Shown in pieces: positions 1-7,078 of a stretch of 18,923 nt of DNA. How positions within the stretch are numbered: the first letter of the stretch is position 1; every line of letters starts with the position of its first letter. A program made the translations under genes and the position numbers. The notes under the pieces were generated by a model. It searched no databases, was not told the DNA's origin, and saw nothing but the letters and a program-made list of their open reading frames with translations. Origin of the DNA: CAYRIF01 sp964424205 (GTDB taxonomy: Bacteria; Bacteroidota; Bacteroidia; Cytophagales; Cyclobacteriaceae); the NCBI GenBank assembly GCA_964424205.1, contig CAYRIF010000037.1, forward strand, positions 1 through 18,923. Reading direction: 5' to 3'.

Positions 1-50
1 GGGTGCCTGATTATATTTAACGCATACTTTATGATTGAGTTTTTAAGCAT

Positions 51-81
51 AAAAAAAGCATCCGCCAACCGACGGATGCTT
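51..81 (-). terminator. Rho-independent terminator of tRNA-Ser
   Basis: Read on the minus strand, directly after the tRNA, a perfect 9-bp stem (AAGCATCCG at plus 56-64 with CGGATGCTT at plus 73-81) with an 8-base loop runs into a T tract (plus-strand A run 51-57). The stem starts four bases past the tRNA 3' end, as expected for the terminator of a single tRNA transcript. Confidence 0.85.
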
Positions 82-84
82 ATG

Positions 85-169
85 CAGAGGAGGAGGGATT
101 CGAACCCCCGGTACCTCGCGGTACGCTGGTTTTCAAGACCAGTGCATTCGACCACTCTGCCACTCCTCT
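85..169 (-). tRNA. tRNA-Ser (anticodon UGA)
   Basis: The minus strand folds as a class II tRNA. The acceptor stem is AGAGGAG (163-169) with CTCCTCT (86-92), and the discriminator G is at 85. The D arm begins TGGCAGAGTGG. The anticodon stem CTGGT/ACCAG encloses loop CTTGAAA, giving anticodon TGA (plus 133-135). The long variable arm is a GTACC-GCGA-GGTAC hairpin, and the T arm has the TTCGAAT loop. The long variable arm plus UGA anticodon identify serine, decoding UCN codons, mainly UCA. The 3' CCA is not fully encoded (G-CA-T follows). A rho-independent terminator follows directly. A decayed second copy lies upstream at about 251-315. Confidence 0.95.
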
Positions 170-250
170 ATATTTTTACTACCTAAATAGTCACATTCTT
201 TTTTTTACAACAAAGACCTTCAAAAGTCCTTTAAGGAAGAAATCATCAAC

Positions 251-315
251 ACCTCACAACGATACGATGGCTTTCAAGACCTCCCGATAGCTATCGGGAC
301 TGCCACTCCTCTATA
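251..315 (-). pseudogene. Decayed tRNA-Ser copy with palindrome in place of the D arm
   Basis: This stretch repeats parts of the neighbouring tRNA-Ser. The 16 bases at 300-315 (acceptor 5' strand plus start of the D arm) are identical to 157-172, and the 10 bases at 272-281 (anticodon loop and flank) equal 131-140. Scattered matches (acctc, tacg, tgg) extend through the variable-arm region to 251, and a weaker likeness to the T arm may continue to about 235. Bases 141-156 of the intact gene are replaced here by an 18-bp perfect palindrome (282-299). Acceptor and T stems cannot form, so this is a non-functional remnant. Whether it arose by duplication or by insertion of a repeat is inference. 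Confidence 0.7.
282..299. repeat. 18-bp perfect palindrome TCCCGATAGCTATCGGGA
   Basis: The sequence TCCCGATAG/CTATCGGGA is self-complementary over all 18 bases and sits inside the tRNA-Ser remnant. I recall this type of palindrome as frequent between genes in Bacteroidota genomes, but only one copy occurs in this window. It could form a short hairpin on either strand. No T tract follows, so it is not a clear terminator. Confidence 0.6.
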
Positions 316-388
316 AACCCAACAAGAACGTTTCCTTGAATGGTCTGCAAATGTAAATCTTTATCTATTTTTTACAAACAGTTCACCG

Positions 389-2197
389 TTATTTTTTATC
401 AAAAAAATCAATGTATGCTGTAGCATCCATATTGTTAATTCTTACTGTATCATTTTTGTACTCACCATTGATATTATAAATATCTATTTCCACAATGCCC
501 CAATCGTATTCATTGCTAATCATCATCTCCTCAGCCTTCATATTTTCACTTGGGTATTTACCCTTCTTTTTTATTAAGGACGCTACTAAATTAATTGGCG
601 AAACGCTCACTAATATAGTGTCCATATTGTAAATTTCAATTGCCTGATCCTCCACATTAAACGCAGCATACTTGTCGGATCTATTATAGTCAACTATATT
701 CACATTTCTATTAAGCCTCATTTCATAATCAAATGCAGCAATATTCCGAAAGGAATTAGTCGCTGCATAGTAATAAATCATGTTATTACTTGCATCCCCT
801 TCTCTCTGCCACTTACTTATAAAATCCATACCCATCAGTTTTAAAATTTGTGAGGTGTGATAATACCTCGTCGTATCATTGCTCAGCGAATCCAAATTTT
901 GATTAAAATACTCTTGCAAATCGTTTGTCTCATTTCGCTCACTGAAAAAATCAACAATAGAGGACATATTCTTTCTGTCCTTGAAAGAGAGTTCATTCTC
1001 TTGGATAACAATTTTACCATCGGCTAGCATATTGTTTTCCGTTAATACCCTTTCAAACCTTGCCTTTTGGCTCATGCGTGAAACACTAAACGCACCCCAA
1101 AACCCAAAACTGCTGAACAGTACAAAAAAGAAAAGCGATAAAGGAATTAGCTTTATATTTTCATTGCCTTTGATAATAAAATACACCGCTATTACAAAAA
1201 GCCAAATAGAAAGCATGATGACCAAATACCGAAATTCTGTAATGCCATACTCGCCTACTCTACGGTATATCGCCAATGCCAACAATACAATCAATGGCAG
1301 CAGTGAGATAAAAAACCATTTGGCGAAAATATTAATCCACTGATTGTCTTCCCTTTTACGCAATGGCCAAATTAACAAGAACGATAAAATACCCAATACT
1401 GAGTAGCCCAGCACCAACTTTGTGACCCAACCATCAGGCCAACGCCATTCCATGATGATTTTACCCGTGTACAAGTAAAGAATTACTAAATAAATACCTG
1501 CTAATGGCAGCAAGACAAATTGCGTAAATACTTTCAATCCATTTGGGTAATCAATGATTTCCTCCTCTTCAGCAATTTCTTTGGGTACACCCGAGAGAAA
1601 AAACAGGGTATTGAATACACCTGCTAAAAATGCAAATAGCTTTGAATAAATTTTCCATTCCCAATCAACCCCAAATAAATTTTCTATCGCCAGTAATGCC
1701 AACGCCAGCCCTAAAAATAGCGTAAGCGTATATAGTACGGCTGTAAGTATGCGTAAAAATAAGCCCTTATTATACTGCCAAAAGGAGGTGTGATTTTTAT
1801 AAAAAATATAGGGTACAAAAGACACCAGCAAGTGAAAGGAAATATTAAGCAACACGTAAAATAATCCTTCATGAAAATTTATTTCCTCAGATAAAGAAAA
1901 ATAATACAGCACACCTAGTCCTAGCAAAACCAACTTTCCAATGACTTGAATTATCTGATTTTCCCTTCTTGCCTCAAAGAACAAAGCCAATGCGGTACCT
2001 GATGATAATAACAAAGTACAGGTTAAAATAATCTTCAAGTACTTTTTTGTCAGCGCTGAATCATAAGGTAACTCAATCAGTTGAATCATTAGCACTGTCC
2101 CAACAACGGCCGCTAAAGACGCAAGAGGAAATCTTTTGAGCGTCGCAAAAGCAGCCCTAAATAAGTTAACGAGGGAAGGAAGTTTAAATAGTTTCAT
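389..2197 (-). CDS. DUF4153-like polytopic membrane protein
   Basis: A 602-residue membrane protein. Roughly the first 370 residues contain about ten or more hydrophobic segments; the rest is a soluble domain of about 225 residues without clear motifs. The segment reading RRVGEYGITEFRY, followed by more membrane helices and then SVSRMSQKARFERVL, matches what I know of the DUF4153 family (conserved YGlTexRY and vSxxSQxxRL patterns). The biochemical role of that family is unknown. The open frame begins at a TTG at 2203, but the ATG at 2197 is preferred (MKLFKLPSL); neither has a Shine-Dalgarno sequence, which is normal here. It is divergent from the LytS kinase. A T-rich strand follows its stop, with no strong hairpin. 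Family assignment is from memory of motifs. Confidence 0.7.
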   Translation of the reverse strand: MKLFKLPSLVNLFRAAFATLKRFPLASLAAVVGTVLMIQLIELPYDSALTKKYLKIILTCTLLLSSGTALALFFEARRENQIIQVIGKLVLLGLGVLYYFSLSEEINFHEGLFYVLLNISFHLLVSFVPYIFYKNHTSFWQYNKGLFLRILTAVLYTLTLFLGLALALLAIENLFGVDWEWKIYSKLFAFLAGVFNTLFFLSGVPKEIAEEEEIIDYPNGLKVFTQFVLLPLAGIYLVILYLYTGKIIMEWRWPDGWVTKLVLGYSVLGILSFLLIWPLRKREDNQWINIFAKWFFISLLPLIVLLALAIYRRVGEYGITEFRYLVIMLSIWLFVIAVYFIIKGNENIKLIPLSLFFFVLFSSFGFWGAFSVSRMSQKARFERVLTENNMLADGKIVIQENELSFKDRKNMSSIVDFFSERNETNDLQEYFNQNLDSLSNDTTRYYHTSQILKLMGMDFISKWQREGDASNNMIYYYAATNSFRNIAAFDYEMRLNRNVNIVDYNRSDKYAAFNVEDQAIEIYNMDTILVSVSPINLVASLIKKKGKYPSENMKAEEMMISNEYDWGIVEIDIYNINGEYKNDTVRINNMDATAYIDFFDKK

Positions 2198-2269
2198 AAT
2201 CAACTATATTTTTGATTCAGCTGTAAAATTACAATTATTATTTATCAAATTTTTAAACGGATACGTACG

Positions 2270-2277
2270 CAAAAATA
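2270..2277 (-). promoter_or_regulatory. Possible -7 element for the DUF4153-like gene
   Basis: The minus strand reads TATTTTTG, matching the Bacteroidota -7 consensus TAnnTTTG, about 70 bases upstream of the chosen ATG. No good TTTG -33 element lies at the right spacing, so this is a weak prediction. Confidence 0.25.
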
Positions 2278-2322
2278 TTTTTAAGTCCAATAGGAATATA
2301 CTTTTAACGTGTGGAAATGTTA

Positions 2323-2330
2323 TATATTTG
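2323..2330 (+). promoter_or_regulatory. -7 promoter element for lytS/lytTR
   Basis: TATATTTG fits the Bacteroidota -7 consensus TAnnTTTG exactly. Transcription would start near 2337, only about 13 bases before the ATG at 2350. This supports that ATG over the upstream GTG at 2311, which would lie in front of the promoter. The -33 region (around 2300-2305) is only a weak TTTT. Confidence 0.45.
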
Positions 2331-2349
2331 GTGTCAATATACTGAAAAT

Positions 2350-3432
2350 ATGAGTTCTAAAACCATTCCATCCTCGTCTCAATCAATCAAAAGATGGCTG
2401 AAAAAACCGCTGGTTTATCATATTTTATTTTGGATTATTTATTTTTCTCTCAATGTCATTCGGTGGGGTAATTATTTTGATGATTATACCTATTCCTTTT
2501 GGTCAAATCTAGTGGAGTTTCCGATTCATATTGCATTGGTGTATCTCAACCTACAATACTTAATGCCGAAGTTTATCCCCAATCGATTAAAAACCTATGT
2601 GTTGGTTCTACTCCTTTCTGTTTTGGTTTTTTCATTAATTAGAATTGTACTGACTTACAATTTTGTAACCACCGATATATGGCGAGAAGCGAGCCACCAA
2701 GATTCCCTCTTCGGAATAAACTATATTGTCGCTGTTATGATTGGCGAAATCTATGTGGTAGGGCTCACCGCCGCTATCAAACTAGGAATAGACAGGGTTA
2801 AGTTTAAATCCAGAGCAAGTGCACTAGAAAAAATTAACCTGGAGACAGAATTGGCATTGCTAAAATCTCAAATACAGCCGCACTTTTTTTTTAATACGCT
2901 CAATAATCTTTACTCTTTGACACTAGACAAATCTGACAAAGCACCTGAAACCGTTTTAAAACTAGCGGCACTGATGAGGTATGTCGTATATGAGTCAAAA
3001 AACAAAAAAGTATCACTAACGCGTGAAGTAAAACATATTCAAAATTATATTGACCTAGAAAAATTGCGCTATGGCAATGATCTTGAAGTAAATTTTAACA
3101 TCACAGGAAGCCTAGAAAATCATACCATAACACCGATACTTCTATTGCCTTTTGTGGAAAATACTTTCAAACATGGTGTCAGTAACAGGTTAGATAAGAA
3201 GCCGATAGCAATTGCCATTTCGATTGAAAATAACACATTAACATTGGCAACAAAAAACTACATCAATCCAGATCAGGAAGAACATATGCCCCTAAATGGC
3301 ATCAATCACCATGGGGTAGGCTTGCAAAATACAAAAAGGAGACTTAATTTACTCTTTGGTAATTCTTATACCTTAGATATAGCTACCACAAACGAATTAT
3401 ACACAAATACGCTAAAAATTCCGCTCTCATGA
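2350..3432 (+). CDS. LytS-type sensor histidine kinase
   Basis: A 360-residue membrane histidine kinase of the His_kinase (LytS/YehU) family. Four hydrophobic segments occupy roughly residues 20-155 and form a small membrane sensor. They are followed by a helical linker and the phosphoacceptor motif QIQPHFFFNTLN with His178. The ATP-binding part shows the N box (ENTFKHG, Asn271) and a glycine box (GVGLQNTKRR, about 322). It should autophosphorylate on His178 and pass the phosphate to the LytTR regulator, whose ATG overlaps this stop codon (ATGA, 3429-3432), giving translational coupling. The frame is open from a GTG at 2311, but ATG 2350 is preferred because a -7 element lies at 2323-2330. 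No extracellular ligand domain is visible, so the stimulus is unknown. Confidence 0.9.
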   Translation: MSSKTIPSSSQSIKRWLKKPLVYHILFWIIYFSLNVIRWGNYFDDYTYSFWSNLVEFPIHIALVYLNLQYLMPKFIPNRLKTYVLVLLLSVLVFSLIRIVLTYNFVTTDIWREASHQDSLFGINYIVAVMIGEIYVVGLTAAIKLGIDRVKFKSRASALEKINLETELALLKSQIQPHFFFNTLNNLYSLTLDKSDKAPETVLKLAALMRYVVYESKNKKVSLTREVKHIQNYIDLEKLRYGNDLEVNFNITGSLENHTITPILLLPFVENTFKHGVSNRLDKKPIAIAISIENNTLTLATKNYINPDQEEHMPLNGINHHGVGLQNTKRRLNLLFGNSYTLDIATTNELYTNTLKIPLS

Positions 3433-4139
3433 AAATAAAGTGTCTAATAATTGACGATGAGCCGCTTGCCATTAATGTAATCAAAAAGCACTTGACAAAT
3501 TTTGAAAACTTTGAACTAGTGGCAACACACACCAATACGATGGCTGCTTACAATACATTGTCAGAGACCACCATCGATGTTATTTTCATTGATATAAATA
3601 TGCCGAAAATAAATGGCATCGACTTTATCAAAAATCTAACCCACCCTCCGCTGACCATCATTACCACCGCTTACCGAGAGTATGCCGTTGAAGGTTTTGA
3701 GCTGAATGTACTAGATTATTTAGTAAAACCCATTTCATTTCAACGATTTCTAAAAGCCATTTCCAAAGTCAATGATAAGCTATCCGAAAAAACAATGGAA
3801 GGAAGTGCAATGACTAACACTAGTGAATTTGCATTTTTCAAGGTTGATAAAAAAATGGTAAAAATATTTTTTAAAGACATTCTATACATTGAAAGTCTCA
3901 AAGATTATGTAAAAATAAAAACCATTTATGAAGATTTTATCACCCACAAGAACCTCAGAAGTATTACGGAAATCATTCCAATGGATAAATTCATCAGAAT
4001 CCATAAATCTTATATTATTTCAGTCAGTCAAGTAGAATCAGTCGTAGGGAATACAGTTCAAATTAGCGGGAAATCAATACCTATAGGCAGAAATTACCAA
4101 AAGGACGCGAAAATTGCTATCTTAGGAAGTGAAGGATGA
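3429..4139 (+). CDS. LytTR-family response regulator
   Basis: A 236-residue response regulator. The receiver domain (1-120) has the acidic pair Asp9/Asp10, phosphoacceptor Asp55 in FIDINMP, Thr80 and Lys100 before Pro101. A LytTR DNA-binding domain (about 133-232) contains the typical ILYIESLKDYVKI, FIRIHKSYII and IPIGRNY segments. It is the cognate partner of the overlapping LytS kinase and should bind direct-repeat promoter sites when phosphorylated. In Bacteroidota such pairs often control nearby or scattered membrane genes. The divergent DUF4153-like gene and the following sigma module are possible targets, but no binding site can be named from the sequence. Confidence 0.93.
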   Translation: MKIKCLIIDDEPLAINVIKKHLTNFENFELVATHTNTMAAYNTLSETTIDVIFIDINMPKINGIDFIKNLTHPPLTIITTAYREYAVEGFELNVLDYLVKPISFQRFLKAISKVNDKLSEKTMEGSAMTNTSEFAFFKVDKKMVKIFFKDILYIESLKDYVKIKTIYEDFITHKNLRSITEIIPMDKFIRIHKSYIISVSQVESVVGNTVQISGKSIPIGRNYQKDAKIAILGSEG

Positions 4140-4246
4140 GATAACTAATGCACTTTATCATCAAAATGATATAAATTCAACTTTCTCATAATCTCCTTTA
4201 AACCTTTATTCATTGAAAGCGTCTATAAGAAAATCAAATCTTTAAA

Positions 4247-4786
4247 GTGGAGGACAAGGAATTATTAGAGCGGTTCAAAAATCCTGAAAGCAAAAATTTT
4301 GCTTTCAACCAATTGGTAAGAAAGTATCAAGAAAAGATTTATTGGATTACCAGAAAAATGGTGATAGATCATAACGATGCCAACGACCTCACGCAGAATG
4401 TGTTTATCAAAGTTTGGAAAAACCTAGACAAATTTAAAGGCACCGCCCAATTATATACTTGGATTTACCGCATTGCTACCAATGAATGCCTCACCTTTTT
4501 AAAGAAAAAGCGAAGACGTTTTTTTGTTTCGGTAGTGGATGTAGAAAATGAACTTTCAAATAAAATTGATACTTCTCATCATATAGATGGTGATGAAATT
4601 GCCCTGAAATTAGAAAAAGCGGTACTTACTCTACCCGATAAACAACGACTCGTTTTTAATATGAAATATTTTGAAGAACTCAAATATCAACAAATTGCAG
4701 AAATTACAGACACAAGCGTTGGTAGTTTAAAAGCAAGTTATCACCATGCTGTAAAAAAAATAGAGGAAATTTTATCCCATGATTAA
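4247..4786 (+). CDS. ECF-type RNA polymerase sigma-70 factor
   Basis: A 179-residue ECF sigma factor. Region 2 (about 20-90) contains the DLTQNVFIKVWKNL core-binding helix and AQLYTWIYRIATNECLTFLKKKRRR. Region 4 (about 125-175) contains LPDKQRLVFNMKYFEELKYQQIAEI, a helix-turn-helix for the -35 type element. The only usable start is a GTG: an in-frame TAA lies at 4226-4228 and no ATG lies between, and MEDKELLERF is the normal N-terminus of this family. It directs core polymerase to a stress regulon and probably to its own operon. The next two genes encode a membrane protein and an exported Spy-like protein, so it is likely held by the former and released by an envelope signal. Confidence 0.93.
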   Translation: MEDKELLERFKNPESKNFAFNQLVRKYQEKIYWITRKMVIDHNDANDLTQNVFIKVWKNLDKFKGTAQLYTWIYRIATNECLTFLKKKRRRFFVSVVDVENELSNKIDTSHHIDGDEIALKLEKAVLTLPDKQRLVFNMKYFEELKYQQIAEITDTSVGSLKASYHHAVKKIEEILSHD

Positions 4787-4816
4787 ACCTTTTGTATTTA
4801 ATATTATCTAAGAGAC

Positions 4817-5281
4817 ATGAACACCCATAAAGACATCAATAAACATTCTTTCAAACTCGATAGCTTCGAGAAAAAGAATATATATACAGTCCCTGATAGG
4901 TATTTCGAAGAATTACAAGCCAATATCCAAGCAACAGTTATTGAGAAAAAACGATTTTATCAATTACCAGCTGTTAATCTAGGACTTAGGTTGGCTTTGC
5001 CTGCAGCATTTTTTTTGGCATTTATCGTTTACGCTGGTTTCTTCAAATCAGAACAATTGCCAGTTGAAAATTTTGATACCATGATATCAGCCGTCACCAC
5101 TGAAGATTTAATGGCATATTTGGAAGATAGCGAAATTAGCACAGAAGAAATTATTGATAATGTATCCTTTGATGATATGATGCTAGAAGATGAAATGGAC
5201 ATCCTAAACAGCGATGATTTAGATGATATAAACCTCGACGAAATGATTGATGATTTAGATCTGTATGACATTAAAATATAA
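4817..5281 (+). CDS. Single-pass membrane protein with acidic tail, putative sigma regulator
   Basis: A 154-residue protein in three parts: an N-terminal cytoplasmic-type segment (1-55) with the motif VPDRYFEELQANI, one hydrophobic helix (about 57-76), and a C-terminal tail (79-154) with about 27 Asp/Glu and only one Lys. The VPxxYFexLxxxI motif recurs in Bacteroidota proteins encoded after ECF sigma factors, where they take the place of classical zinc anti-sigma factors. No HxxxCxxC zinc motif is present. With Lys/Arg flanking the helix on its N-terminal side, the acidic tail should face the periplasm. An anti-sigma role is inferred from position and topology only. It follows the sigma gene by 30 bases and precedes a basic Spy-like protein by 25. 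Confidence 0.7.
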   Translation: MNTHKDINKHSFKLDSFEKKNIYTVPDRYFEELQANIQATVIEKKRFYQLPAVNLGLRLALPAAFFLAFIVYAGFFKSEQLPVENFDTMISAVTTEDLMAYLEDSEISTEEIIDNVSFDDMMLEDEMDILNSDDLDDINLDEMIDDLDLYDIKI

Positions 5282-5306
5282 TATTTAATTTTTAAAACTT
5301 AGTACC

Positions 5307-5816
5307 ATGAAAAAATTAATACTCATATTCTTTTTGATTGCTTCAACGTTGGTTGTTAATGCACAAAAAAGAAACGGAAAAGAACAGATTGAGGCTGCCA
5401 GAATAGCCATGATATCCAAAAAATTAGGATTGACGCCTAAACAAGCGGAAAAATTCTGGCCAATGTATAACGAGTACCGCTCCCAAAGGCAGGAAATCAG
5501 AAAAGAATTCAATAATAAAAGAAAGCATTTTGATGCCAGTAATGCTTCGGAAGAACAACGGAAATCTATGTTAAAACTAGGATATAGTTTCAAACAAAGA
5601 CAGCTGGATCTTGAGAAAAAATACGCCGACAGATTACTTCAAGTAATTAATTCCAAACAAGCCTTGCAGCTTAGGCGTTCGGAAGAGCAATTCAGGAAAA
5701 TGCTTTTGAAAAAATTGCAAGAAAGAAGGGAAATGCAAGGAGAAAGAATAAGGGATAGAGAGAATATGAGAAAGAAACGGGAAGAAATGATGAATAGAAA
5801 AAGAAGAAATGGATAA
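5307..5816 (+). CDS. Spy/CpxP-like exported protein, strongly basic
   Basis: A 169-residue protein with a signal peptide ending VVNAQ (about residue 20), followed by an almost entirely helical, charged body. The segment LGLTPKQAEKFWPMYNEY is the characteristic LTPxQxxxFWPxY repeat of Spy/CpxP-like proteins in Bacteroidota. The C-terminal 60 residues are very rich in Arg and Lys (for example NMRKKREEMMNRKRRNG). It lacks His/Cys clusters for metal binding. As third gene of the sigma operon it may act as a periplasmic sensor or chaperone. Its positive charge could let it bind the acidic tail of the preceding membrane protein; that pairing is my inference. The operon likely ends at the terminator near 6003-6047. 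Confidence 0.75.
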   Translation: MKKLILIFFLIASTLVVNAQKRNGKEQIEAARIAMISKKLGLTPKQAEKFWPMYNEYRSQRQEIRKEFNNKRKHFDASNASEEQRKSMLKLGYSFKQRQLDLEKKYADRLLQVINSKQALQLRRSEEQFRKMLLKKLQERREMQGERIRDRENMRKKREEMMNRKRRNG

Positions 5817-5821
5817 TATCT

Positions 5822-5970
5822 TAGAGTCTGTCTATAATATCCGCTAACATCGTTACATTCATCATTAAATTAAGTCATTTACTTAGGAAAACTCCTAAAT
5901 TTAATGATTTCACAAGCCTCGTTAGAAAATATTCTAGGCAGACACGACTTTATGGATAGACACTCTTTAG
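5822..5970. repeat. Foldback (MITE-like) inverted-repeat element
   Basis: Two 45-base arms (5826-5870 and 5899-5943) are inverted repeats without gaps, matching at about 30 of 45 positions, with perfect blocks GTCTG, AATAT, CTAAC and ATCATTAAAT. The centre is a perfect hairpin TTAGGA-AAAC-TCCTAA (5883-5898), and a 12-base unpaired stretch (5871-5882) lies on one side. A further outer match (AGAGTCTGTCTAT at 5823-5835 against the complement of GATAGACACTCT near 5955-5966) frames it. No open frame of note is inside. This fits a decayed non-autonomous transposable element or a large structured intergenic RNA. Confidence 0.6.
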
Positions 5971-6002
5971 AGCCATAAATAAAAATCTGCCAATGTGCAC
6001 AG

Positions 6003-6047
6003 CCTGTCATGATCATCTATAATCGTGATAGGTTTTCTTCTATTTTT
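6003..6047 (+). terminator. Rho-independent terminator after the sigma-factor module
   Basis: CCTGTCATGAT (6003-6013) pairs with ATCGTGATAGG (6022-6032) as an 11-bp stem, two pairs of which are G-U, around an 8-base loop. TTTTCTTCTATTTTT follows. It lies downstream of the foldback element and upstream of the next gene, so it should end transcripts from the sigma module. Confidence 0.7.
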
Positions 6048-6073
6048 ATAAAAAGGATTACGTAACTTTAACT

Positions 6074-7066
6074 ATGAAATTTTCGGCGCTTCTAATTTTT
6101 ACTTTTCTGCTCTTTAGCACAACAAATGCTGTAGCACAAAAAGAAAATACGGAATTTGAGGTTTTTGAAGATATTGAACTTGACTCACTCACCATATTAG
6201 ATTTGATTGATAGTTTGATGTCAATGAGTGAACCAAAATCGGAAATTTCCGTTAGGATTGGTTATTTAAGTCAGGTATCCATTGCAGGAAGAGACCTAGG
6301 CATCAAACAAGAAGGTTTCAATGTAGGTGTAAATTATTTTCACAGGTCCGGTTTTTGGGGAGGGGTCACCGGTTTTTGGTACAGCGATATTGATCCCGCC
6401 TATGCCCTCACCGATTTATCCGTTGGGTATATGGGCTTAGTCAGCAAGAAATTTTCTTATATGACTACCTATAGCCATTCGTTTTATAATACTAGTGAAC
6501 TAGCTACATTAGAAAACACACTTAGTGCCACTGGGATTTTTGATTTTGGTTTCATAGAACCCTACATTGATTACTCCTTTTACTTTGGGAAGGAAAATGC
6601 GCACAGAGTTACACCAGGCATTAGTTTTGATATTAGTCAAAAGAATATATTAATCTTCGATAGAATAAGTTTCAGACCTTCGGCTTCAATTATTTTTGGC
6701 AATCAAAACATTCTTGAGAGTAAATTTGTAATCTCAGATAATGAAAGACTACAAAGATTCTTAAATAGGAGACCTGCTTTGAAAAGATTCATTGAAGAAA
6801 ATCCTGAGCCCACACAAGCGCAAGTTGAAAAAATATTAGTGTTCTTTCCAAATGCAGCATTTATCTTTGAGTCAAAGGACACCAACAAAAACGTATTTGG
6901 TTTAATGAATTATGGTTTTTCATTTCCACTTAGTTTTAGAAAAGATAACTTCACTTTTTCAGCAACCTATACTTACAATTTTCCGGTAGCATTACCTGGT
7001 GAATCCTTTGATGTTTCTCCAAATGATTATGTATCATTTAGTCTATCCTATAAGTTTAAATTGTAA
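6074..7066 (+). CDS. Predicted outer-membrane beta-barrel protein
   Basis: A 330-residue exported protein. Residues 1-22 form a signal peptide (hydrophobic core, end AVAQ), followed by an acidic linker (about 25-55). The rest alternates short amphipathic strands rich in Tyr, Phe and Gly, such as VNYFHRSGFWGGVTGFWYS and FIEPYIDYSFYFGKEN. Strand-like pairs continue to the C-terminus (FSLSYKFKL), as in an outer-membrane barrel of around ten or more strands. A more soluble insert lies at about 205-265. I do not recognise a named family. It stops 12 bases before xseA and may be cotranscribed with it, but no functional link to exonuclease VII is apparent. Confidence 0.65.
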   Translation: MKFSALLIFTFLLFSTTNAVAQKENTEFEVFEDIELDSLTILDLIDSLMSMSEPKSEISVRIGYLSQVSIAGRDLGIKQEGFNVGVNYFHRSGFWGGVTGFWYSDIDPAYALTDLSVGYMGLVSKKFSYMTTYSHSFYNTSELATLENTLSATGIFDFGFIEPYIDYSFYFGKENAHRVTPGISFDISQKNILIFDRISFRPSASIIFGNQNILESKFVISDNERLQRFLNRRPALKRFIEENPEPTQAQVEKILVFFPNAAFIFESKDTNKNVFGLMNYGFSFPLSFRKDNFTFSATYTYNFPVALPGESFDVSPNDYVSFSLSYKFKL

Positions 7067-7078
7067 CTTTCCGGTGAA

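Noticed and set aside
85..330. tRNA-Ser with a nearby partial copy considered as an integration site of a mobile island
   Set aside because: No integrase, phage or plasmid gene lies next to it, and the copy covers more than a tRNA 3' end; an attachment-site duplication would repeat the 3' end, whereas here the 5' acceptor strand is best conserved.
2311..2349. GTG at 2311 as the start of the LytS kinase
   Set aside because: It would lie upstream of the -7 element at 2323-2330 and adds residues (EMLYIWCQYTEN) without family likeness; the ATG at 2350 is the normal start.
4156..4171. TATCAT-CAAA-ATGATA hairpin after the LytTR gene considered as a terminator
   Set aside because: The stem is only 6 bp, AT-rich, and no T tract follows.
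5029..5271. Minus-strand frame of 80 codons, almost all Ser, Ile and Lys
   Set aside because: It is the complement of the acidic Asp/Glu-rich tail of the membrane protein; the Ser runs come from GAT/GAA codons read backwards.
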